Virus record (IMG/VR): IMGVR_UViG_3300028829_001468
Coordinates: 1-20,223 of that record
Reading direction: 5' to 3' (one strand)
Length of the DNA stretch: 20,223 nucleotides
Origin: a virus
The notes beneath the pieces are model-generated. The model made no database searches, had not been told where the DNA came from, and saw only the letters and a program-made list of their open reading frames with translations. Shown piece after piece: positions 15,554-20,223 of this stretch (position 1 is its first letter; every line of letters starts with the position of its first letter). The translations under genes were made by a program, and so were the position numbers.

Positions 15554-16114
15554 TCATTTCTCCTGTTTTAAGAAAATTAAAAACCCGTAATTTTTACTTC
15601 CATCCCTATATGGAAAACCAGAAATAGTTATTTTCTGATTGTTTGTTGCATGGGTAGAGAATTTTAGCTCTCGATTATTTTTTGAACATGAGTTAAACTC
15701 TCTAATGAAAGGTTCTCGCTCAGGTTCATCAATATAAGCAATCCAGTCTAAGCCTGTTATATTCTTGTTACCCATGAGTTCATGAAAATTGTGGTTAGCC
15801 CACAAAACATTCCCATTTTCGTCTACTTCAAGTATTACATCTTCAACGTTGTAAAATATTGCTTTTGATCTTTTGTCGATAATAACTTGTCGTCTGTCAA
15901 TCCTATTGACTGTATCTTTTATTGACGACCCTCCGTTAGTTGTCAACTCTTTTTTTATGTCTTCAACACAGTGTATTAACTGTTCATTATTTTTGTAAAA
16001 TTTTATTGATGGCTTTATTATATATTTATACAGACCGATAATCAATGCGTAGGCAGCGCCAAAAGCGCCGACAATAATACCAAAAACATCTAGGTGACTT
16101 ATTATTTGATCCAT
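15554..16114 (-). CDS. Membrane-anchored PAS-domain protein, 186 aa
   Basis: The start is the ATG at 16114 preceded by GGGGGT; the longer open frame to 16159 runs back through the terminator hairpin and is rejected. Residues 8-35 form a membrane segment (LDVFGIIVGAFGAAYALIIG). A helical linker follows with a TNGGSSIKDTVNRI motif that I associate with phage PAS proteins. The C-terminal 110 residues are a PAS fold: VILEVDENGNVLWANHNFHE, then GLDWIAYIDEPEREPF and ISGFPYRDGSKNYGFLIFL. No kinase, cyclase or other output domain is attached, so it may sense or bind a ligand or partner at the membrane. It is the first gene after the terminator and leads into the holin-like gene. Confidence 0.8.
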   Translation of the reverse strand: MDQIISHLDVFGIIVGAFGAAYALIIGLYKYIIKPSIKFYKNNEQLIHCVEDIKKELTTNGGSSIKDTVNRIDRRQVIIDKRSKAIFYNVEDVILEVDENGNVLWANHNFHELMGNKNITGLDWIAYIDEPEREPFIREFNSCSKNNRELKFSTHATNNQKITISGFPYRDGSKNYGFLIFLKQEK

Positions 16115-16127
16115 TTTACCCCCAGAG

Positions 16128-16154
16128 AAAAAAACCCTCCTCCGAAGAGGAGGG
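16128..16154 (-). terminator. Strong intrinsic terminator
   Basis: On the minus strand an eight-base-pair perfect stem, CCCTCCTC with GAGGAGGG, closes a TTCG tetraloop and is followed directly by seven T residues. It lies 27 bases after the stop of the repeat-containing structural-type gene and 14 bases before the PAS gene start. It would end most transcripts of the upstream unit; no promoter fits between it and the PAS gene. Confidence 0.93.
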
Positions 16155-16180
16155 TACAATTAAACTAAAATGAATCTCTT

Positions 16181-16819
16181 TTATTCAGCGACGTTCTTAG
16201 CTTTATATTCGTCGGTTGTAGCCGCAGCTAATTCACCGAAGAAGTAAGTAAGTTCGCCCGGAACGGCTTGGCTAGGAGCAATTTCGCTTGCAACAGCAGC
16301 AGTTCCATCGGCTGGGTTGACCATTGTAGATACATTTCCAGCATTGCTACCCTTGGTTCTACCCGGAACAATATCCGAACTAGGTCTTGCGAGCATATCG
16401 AAGGCTTCATCAGCTTTCGATCCAATAAGTCTATCGCTAATCTTAGTTCTCGCAACTTCTGTAGCGAAGTCATTCAAATCGCCAGTATCTCTAGCTGGAC
16501 TTGCAAGGATTGAGTTTGAAACACCACCAAGAGTTGATGCTACATTTCCACCTTTAACGACCCACTCGGTAGCGCCAGCTTGGTAAGCTAGGGTTCCACC
16601 GCTAACCGCTTTAGCAACACCGGCTTTATCGCCACTGTCAGCTTGAGCTACAATTTTAGAACCAAAAGAAGTTCCAAAATCATCAGCCAAAGTATTGAGA
16701 CCAAGACTGTTTGTCATTGGGCTGTCACTTGCTACATTGCCACCTTTGACGACTGATCCGCCATCATTTTTTACGCTGGCAGCGCTATAAGCACCACCAA
16801 CAGCATTTCTTAGAGCCAT
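16181..16819 (-). CDS. Repeat-containing, probably structural phage protein, 212 aa
   Basis: The product is rich in Ala, Gly, Ser, Thr and Val, has no cysteine and few aromatics, and lacks a signal or membrane segment. VVKGGNVAS occurs twice, at residues 23-31 and 87-95, with a weaker copy at 155-164 (TKGSNAGNVS), suggesting repeats of about 64-68 residues. The gene is visibly more GC-rich than its neighbours. It stands alone: a promoter-like 80-base gap precedes it, AGAGGG lies before the ATG, and a perfect terminator follows. These are signs of a highly expressed virion component such as a decoration, fibre or scaffold-like protein, but I do not recognise a family. Confidence 0.7.
   Translation of the reverse strand: MALRNAVGGAYSAASVKNDGGSVVKGGNVASDSPMTNSLGLNTLADDFGTSFGSKIVAQADSGDKAGVAKAVSGGTLAYQAGATEWVVKGGNVASTLGGVSNSILASPARDTGDLNDFATEVARTKISDRLIGSKADEAFDMLARPSSDIVPGRTKGSNAGNVSTMVNPADGTAAVASEIAPSQAVPGELTYFFGELAAATTDEYKAKNVAE
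16539..16752. repeat. Diverged direct repeat inside the structural-type gene
   Basis: Two copies of about 23 bases, close to GCTACATTTCCACCTTTAAC on the plus strand, start near 16539 and 16731. They differ at a few positions and encode the two VVKGGNVAS motifs 64 residues apart. This points to internal duplication of a protein module followed by drift. Confidence 0.65.
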
Positions 16820-16852
16820 AATACCCTCTTAAAATAAAACATTAATATTTTA

Positions 16853-16894
16853 TCCTACTTTTTCCTTTAAGATCCTAATCTTCCTACTATAATA
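16853..16894 (-). promoter_or_regulatory. Candidate promoter region for the structural-type gene
   Basis: The gap 16820-16899 lies between the sigma-like gene and the structural-type gene. On the minus strand it has TATTATAGT (-10-like hexamer at 16889-16894), then two copies of AGTAGGA (16882-16888 and 16853-16859) spaced 29 bases. No TTGACA-like -35 lies at the right distance. An isolated, terminated gene needs its own promoter, possibly read by the phage sigma factor; this is inference. Confidence 0.4.
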
Positions 16895-16899
16895 TACAC

Positions 16900-17391
16900 T
16901 TAACTGATTCTCTTTTTTATGATTTGAAGATTTTTCTTTATCTTATTTCTGATTGTTTCATAAGATGTATTTTTCTTTTTAGCGATCTCTGTGAGGGTCA
17001 TGTTTTTGTAGTATCTATCATATAAAATGTCGGGATCTTCACAGTTTTCGATCTCGTCTTTCAATTCAAACTTTAAATCTTGAGAGTATGCCTGATTTTT
17101 TAAATTTGAATTAAATTTACTAAAGACAGAATCTTCATAATAATTTGTAGTTTTATACCTTTTATTAAAATTTAATCGTTTTTGGCACTGTAGTCTTACG
17201 CCTCTGTGTAGAAATGTACTAAACTTAGCGCCTTTTGACTCGTCAAATTTATCTAAAGCGTTCCAAACTGCGTTATAAATACAGTTTTGAATTTCATCCT
17301 TACTTAAAGCAATGTTGTACCCACTAGCTGCACAGTTTGCTATATTCATTGTTTCCTTGTCTTCAAGAACTTTCTTCAATTGAGTTTCCAA
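16900..17391 (-). CDS. Phage sigma-70-like RNA polymerase sigma factor
   Basis: The protein (up to 163 residues) has a region-2-like segment, IYNAVWNALDKFDESKGAKFSTFLHRGVR split across a helix pair, with the FxxxxGxxFSTFLxxxVR pattern. A charged linker follows, and a C-terminal region-4 helix-turn-helix (MTLTEIAKKKNTSYETIRNKI) lies near residues 130-150. This is the layout of small two-domain sigma factors, as in phage late-transcription sigmas. The long start is a TTG at 17391 with AGGAG six bases upstream; an ATG at 17349 with AAGGAA before it is an equally reasonable start and begins 13 bases after the previous stop. It would redirect host polymerase to phage promoters. Confidence 0.8.
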   Translation of the reverse strand: METQLKKVLEDKETMNIANCAASGYNIALSKDEIQNCIYNAVWNALDKFDESKGAKFSTFLHRGVRLQCQKRLNFNKRYKTTNYYEDSVFSKFNSNLKNQAYSQDLKFELKDEIENCEDPDILYDRYYKNMTLTEIAKKKNTSYETIRNKIKKNLQIIKKRIS

Positions 17392-17782
17392 GAGTTTCTC
17401 CTATCGAGGTAATAGCTTCTTCAATGTTTTTCCTTACGTCGGAAAAGTTAAACATTTTTCCAATTCCAATAAAAAATCTGTATCGACTGTTTACATTTAA
17501 TACTTCAATTCCGTCAACCTCGTTTAGTTTGTTTTTTACAGAGGTTGTAATATTAAAATTAGTATGACCAATCCAGCAGTCAAACCTACTCATCAAAGAA
17601 ATTGTTTCATAAAAGTTTTTTGGCAAGAAAAAAGCTTCTTGCTCTGGAGTTTCATGCTTCTCTTCGTATTCATCTTCATCAACTTCAGAAGCCAAATCGT
17701 CAAACAGAATGTTCGCCATTGGGCTATGCATCTCACTTTGTATAACGTCTTCATATTTTTGCCATCCAATCTTTCTATTCAT
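17363..17782 (-). CDS. Conserved phage hypothetical protein, 139 aa
   Basis: An acidic stretch (VDEDEYEEKHETPEQEAF) at about 32-50 is followed by a compact domain: RFDCWIGHTNFNITTSVKNK, then EVDGIEVLNVNSRYRFFIGIG and FSDVRKNIEEAI. The second part (GHTNF...GIE...SRYRFFIGIGKMF) resembles a conserved hypothetical of T4-like cyanophages as I remember it; no function is known. GGAG lies seven bases before the ATG, which overlaps the upstream stop by eight bases. The stop overlaps the long version of the sigma gene. Confidence 0.7.
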   Translation of the reverse strand: MNRKIGWQKYEDVIQSEMHSPMANILFDDLASEVDEDEYEEKHETPEQEAFFLPKNFYETISLMSRFDCWIGHTNFNITTSVKNKLNEVDGIEVLNVNSRYRFFIGIGKMFNFSDVRKNIEEAITSIGETLGNSIEESS

Positions 17783-18131
17783 TAAACATCTCCGAAGGTT
17801 TTATGTACTCATCGTCTGCGGTTATTTGGCCCTCATTTTCCTCTATAATTCTATCACATTCTTTAGCGGCAATCAACATCATATCTATATATTTTTCTTC
17901 GTCTATCTGCATAAACAATTCTTTGGTTAATTCTATTGTATATCCAGATAAACTAAGAGTTGTGACTCTAGCAAATAATCTAGCAAATTTTTCTATAGAG
18001 TCATCGTCTAGGTCTCTAAGATTGATTTTGACTTCAATCTCTCCAGTGTCTAAAAGATTATAGGATATATATCCTAAGTTGTCATCTTGTTCTTTATCTT
18101 TTTTGAAAAGATTTTTTAGTTTTGTAAACAT
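17775..18131 (-). CDS. Hypothetical protein, 118 aa
   Basis: No family recognised. A basic N-terminus (MFTKLKNLFKKDKEQ) precedes an acidic alpha/beta region (GYISYNLLDTGEIEVKINL, then FARLFARVTTLSLSGYTIEL) and an acidic tail. The ATG at 18131 is chosen because AGAGA lies upstream and the overlap with the glycosyltransferase gene is 16 bases; an ATG at 18161 would overlap by 46. It belongs to the same run of overlapping genes as its neighbours. Confidence 0.65.
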   Translation of the reverse strand: MFTKLKNLFKKDKEQDDNLGYISYNLLDTGEIEVKINLRDLDDDSIEKFARLFARVTTLSLSGYTIELTKELFMQIDEEKYIDMMLIAAKECDRIIEENEGQITADDEYIKPSEMFNE

Positions 18132-19171
18132 TTTATAATCTCTTTTGCTGTATTTTGCCAAGAGAACTTTTTGGCGGTTTCTATTCCTGCTTTATTTACC
18201 TTGCCTTTGCTTAGTTTTATAAATCTTTGCATAAGCTTAGTGAGCATCTCAACTTCTGCGTCGTCTATTTTTGCCCAGTTGCCTTGTCCGAAGAACCATT
18301 TGTTATCAAACGCTGGCTCTGTATCACTTATCGGTAAAAGATAGCTGTTTTCTTCAGTGCAAAACTCGGTATGCGCAGAATACTCTGTCGCTACAACGTG
18401 CTTTCCTGCCGCCATCATCTCTAGTAGTTCTAGATTCCAGCCTTCTCCGCGAGAAGGAAATACGCCGCAATCTACTTGGGACATTATATTATACACTTCT
18501 GCTTGTGTCTCAGCCCTTGGAATTAGTTTAACCTTGGGGTGATTGTATAGCTGATGCCATTTTGCATCTTCGTCGGGCGAGTTAAATGGATTGGTACACA
18601 TCATCCATAATTCAGCATTTTCTCCGTGTTCAAGCACCTTTTCAAAGGCATTAATGAGAATATCATGACCCTTGCGGATTTCCCACTTACCACAGTTGAA
18701 GAAGATTGTTTTGTCGTCCTGCCTTACTGGTGCTGGCGGGAACAGTTCTGCGTCTACACCAAGAGGCACAACGTGAACCCTGTGTTCGCCAAACCTTGTT
18801 TGATCTAAGCATATCTCCTTTGCCCATTTTGAGCATACAAACAGATGGTCACAACTATTTAAATGGTGTTTCTCTAAGTCATTAAACGTATCCAACTCAA
18901 AGATAGGAAATCCAATAAACTTACCTGACCCTATACGTTCTGCCATCTGGTTCTGATGCCAGATTTTTACACACGGTGCTTGTGGGTCAAACGTCTGAGC
19001 TAATCTCATCCCTCTTCTGACCGCATAGGCATCTTCCTCGTTTGTGAGTTGAGGTTGACCAATGGGAAAGAGCGAAACCTCTACACCCTCTGAGTAAAGT
19101 GCTTTGAGGATGTTTATTCCTGCGACTCCGTATCCAAGTTGATTGATTGGTGCTTGTAGATTTAGTCTCAT
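18116..19171 (-). CDS. Glycosyltransferase, GT4-like (GT-B fold)
   Basis: This 351-residue enzyme has the two-domain GT-B layout. The N-terminal domain includes GYGVAGINILKAL (residues 13-25), and the C-terminal domain opens with NCGKWEIRKGHDILINAFEKV (159-179). The nucleotide-sugar site shows the EX7E motif (E243, E251) in RGEGWNLELLEMMAAG, then VVATEYSAH. The donor and acceptor are not readable. In phages such enzymes modify phage DNA, virion proteins or host surface sugars. No base-hydroxymethylase gene is in the window, so DNA glucosylation is unsupported here. The ATG overlaps the upstream stop by four bases. Confidence 0.85.
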   Translation of the reverse strand: MRLNLQAPINQLGYGVAGINILKALYSEGVEVSLFPIGQPQLTNEEDAYAVRRGMRLAQTFDPQAPCVKIWHQNQMAERIGSGKFIGFPIFELDTFNDLEKHHLNSCDHLFVCSKWAKEICLDQTRFGEHRVHVVPLGVDAELFPPAPVRQDDKTIFFNCGKWEIRKGHDILINAFEKVLEHGENAELWMMCTNPFNSPDEDAKWHQLYNHPKVKLIPRAETQAEVYNIMSQVDCGVFPSRGEGWNLELLEMMAAGKHVVATEYSAHTEFCTEENSYLLPISDTEPAFDNKWFFGQGNWAKIDDAEVEMLTKLMQRFIKLSKGKVNKAGIETAKKFSWQNTAKEIIKCLQN

Positions 19172-19617
19172 CGCTTTCCATACTCCGTAATAAATTCTTG
19201 GACAGTTTTAATGTTTGGGTTTTTGTCAAAAATAATTTGAGCTTCTGCTTTTGCCTTTCTCGCTGGCGTTCCTAATCCAACCAGTGCGCTCACACAGTCA
19301 TCAAAGATAGCTGGTTTGCTTGGTTTTGACTTTACTGCGGGTTTTCTTGGTGGTTTAGGATTGTTGATTTCGGTTAGCTGTTTTTTTAGTTTTGCAATCT
19401 TAACCTGTCTTTCTAAATCTTTTAACTCGTCGTATTCGTCTACAACTTGAACATACGAAGGCGACATCGGTAATGTATCTTCTATGTATCCCAATTCAAA
19501 CTTATCTGTAAATGGCTTTATACCATCTCTTTTATAACAACCTATAGAAAAAGATATTGCCATAACAAATATCATAAACATAGCGATGTAGTGAGCGATT
19601 TGACTGTCTGTAACCAT
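19168..19617 (-). CDS. Membrane-anchored protein with RuvA C-terminal-like domain, 149 aa
   Basis: Residues 8-26 form a hydrophobic segment (HYIAMFMIFVMAISFSIGC), probably an N-terminal anchor. A charged helical linker follows (DELKDLERQVKIAKLKKQL) and then a proline/lysine-rich stretch. The last 45 residues (FDDCVSALVGLGTPARKAKAEAQIIF) match the small three-helix RuvA C-terminal pattern, ALxxLGxxxxxAxxA, which mediates protein contact in the RuvAB complex. A lipobox is unlikely because the charge pattern is wrong. Function unknown; it overlaps the glycosyltransferase start. Confidence 0.7.
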   Translation of the reverse strand: MVTDSQIAHYIAMFMIFVMAISFSIGCYKRDGIKPFTDKFELGYIEDTLPMSPSYVQVVDEYDELKDLERQVKIAKLKKQLTEINNPKPPRKPAVKSKPSKPAIFDDCVSALVGLGTPARKAKAEAQIIFDKNPNIKTVQEFITEYGKR

Positions 19618-19620
19618 TGT

Positions 19621-19827
19621 TTACTCTGGCATTGGCGTGTTAAGTGGTTCTATTTCATCCTTTACAAGTCTAACATCCTGAACTGATTCTGTCAAGTATT
19701 TATTATACTCAGAAATTTTCTTTTCAATCTCTTCTTTACTTGTCTGTAATTTATGAAGTTCATTTTTAACATTAAGTAAGTGTGCCTCTGCCATTTGAAT
19801 TACAGAGTCTAGCCTTTCATTATCCAT
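19621..19827 (-). CDS. Small coiled-coil protein, 68 aa
   Basis: The sequence is nearly all heptad-like helix (LDSVIQMAEAHLLNVKNELH, then LQTSKEEIEKKISEYNKYL) with a short proline-containing tail (EPLNTPMPE). It is the first gene after the non-coding region at the right end. AGGAG lies six bases before the ATG, fixing the start. No family recognised; it probably oligomerises. Confidence 0.7.
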   Translation of the reverse strand: MDNERLDSVIQMAEAHLLNVKNELHKLQTSKEEIEKKISEYNKYLTESVQDVRLVKDEIEPLNTPMPE

Positions 19828-19859
19828 TTCAATCTCCTATATATAAACCACGGGTTATT

Positions 19860-20204
19860 AGGGTGAAATAGTCACCCTCACGTTAGAGCTTTAGTTAGTA
19901 TCCAGATAGTTAATTAATAAATTTTTACATTTTCACCCACCAAGTTACTCCACAGTAGAGCTTGGTTTTCTCTATTAACTTTTCTATCTATCGGCAAAGG
20001 CTGTGAGCCTATCAGGGTAAAACTATTTTCATAGTCGTCATGCAAGTTTGGTTACTTGCTGGCCTAGATACGAGGTCACATGCTTCTTAGCTGCGCAACC
20101 TATTGAACCTTTAGTAATGCATCGTCGCTGGGAAAGGTGCAACCCTGACTATATATCTCTAGCCCGTACCCTTTTCACAATTCAACACTACGAGTATTCT
20201 CACT
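19860..20204 (-). ncRNA. Candidate structured RNA or long operon leader, unknown family
   Basis: This stretch of about 345 bases has no credible gene. Read on the minus strand it forms many stems: GAGT/ACTC at 20192-20205; GGgCTAGA (20158-20165) with TCTAGgCC (20061-20068), enclosing about 90 bases; GCAAG/CTTGC (20042-20059); ACTAT-GAAA-ATAGT (20022-20035); AGGCT/AGCCT (19998-20010). A composite arm pairs 19984-19988 with 19905-19909, 19973-19978 with 19914-19919 and 19961-19965 with 19940-19944. A final seven-pair hairpin spans 19860-19878. It does not match the conserved cores of tmRNA, RNase P RNA, SRP RNA or group I introns that I can recall. It could be a stand-alone RNA or a regulatory 5' leader. 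Confidence 0.5.
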
Positions 20205-20208
20205 CTCG

Positions 20209-20219
20209 ATTATATTATA
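20209..20219 (-). promoter_or_regulatory. TATAAT -10 box upstream of the structured region
   Basis: On the minus strand TATAAT occurs twice in an overlapping series (20219-20214 and 20214-20209). Transcription would begin near 20200-20203, just at the first hairpin. The -35 element would lie outside the window, so the promoter cannot be confirmed. Confidence 0.45.
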
Positions 20220-20223
20220 GATA

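Noticed and set aside
16115-16159. Longer N-terminus for the PAS protein (MYPPLRRR...)
   Set aside because: The extension translates through the terminator stem and U-tract; the ATG at 16114 has its own GGGGGT site.
18116-19171. DNA-modifying (base glucosylating) role for the glycosyltransferase
   Set aside because: It is a general GT4-like enzyme and no hydroxymethylase or other base-modification gene is in the window.
20038-20142. TTG-started frame of 34 codons ending KLA-stop, considered as a tmRNA tag or small peptide
   Set aside because: No ribosome site, no tRNA-like acceptor ends or TTC T-loop stem on either strand, and it crosses several predicted stems.
20022-20150. Group I intron core suggested by GATATATAGTC and GACTATG
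   Set aside because: The two segments occur in the wrong order for the S and R elements, and no interrupted gene flanks them.
19850-20223. tRNA gene in the right-end non-coding region (GGTTCAATAGG)
   Set aside because: The bases around it do not form a five-pair T stem and no acceptor stem or anticodon arm can be placed on either strand.

Overview
The window is AT-rich and every gene that can be supported reads on the minus strand. Most neighbours overlap by 1-26 bases or sit within a few bases of each other (TAATG, TGATG, ATGA and GTGA junctions), and many starts carry AGGAG-type ribosome binding sites. This dense one-way packing of replication, recombination, nucleotide-metabolism and small membrane genes is typical of a large lytic double-stranded DNA bacteriophage. 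The DnaB-type helicase, DnaG-type primase, RecA/UvsX recombinase, Cas4/RecB-like nuclease, PhoH ATPase and a possible UvsY-like mediator recall distant T4-like marine or aquatic myophages. The consistent Shine-Dalgarno use argues against a Bacteroidota host. The Tat-type DUF1501 gene at the left edge belongs to a family that is abundant in Planctomycetes, Verrucomicrobia and related bacteria, so such a host is possible, but this is inference.

Reading in the direction of transcription (right to left): positions 19860-20214 are non-coding and hold a TATAAT box followed by a series of stem-loops, probably a structured RNA or long leader of unknown family. Positions 16900-19827 hold a coiled-coil protein, a membrane-anchored RuvA-C-like protein, a GT4 glycosyltransferase, two conserved phage hypotheticals and a phage sigma-70-like factor. 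Next comes an isolated, GC-richer gene at 16181-16819 for a repeat-containing, cysteine-free, probably structural protein. It is followed by a textbook intrinsic terminator at 16128-16154.

Beyond the terminator lies a membrane/lysis-like cassette (12746-16114): a membrane-anchored PAS protein, a holin-like protein, a papain-type cysteine peptidase, a lipoprotein with a half DnaJ-type zinc motif, and four small proteins, three of them with a membrane segment. Nucleotide metabolism follows: a monomeric adenosylcobalamin-dependent ribonucleotide reductase and dUTPase, then PhoH and an FmdB-type zinc ribbon protein. The replication/recombination block runs from 8818 down to 366: small hypotheticals, RecA/UvsX, a Vsr/DUF559-like nuclease, a UvsY-like protein, a zinc-ribbon protein, DnaB helicase, a small membrane protein, primase, dNMP kinase and a Cas4-like nuclease. 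The last gene, translationally coupled to that nuclease and running off the left edge, encodes the N-terminus of a Tat-exported DUF1501 protein.

The nucleotide genes would supply dNTPs to the replisome, RecA with its partners would drive recombination-dependent replication, and the sigma factor could direct middle or late transcription. The most unusual items are the exported DUF1501 enzyme inside the replication operon, the uncharacterised structured RNA at the head of the operon, and the PAS/peptidase/holin/lipoprotein membrane cassette directly behind a terminator.
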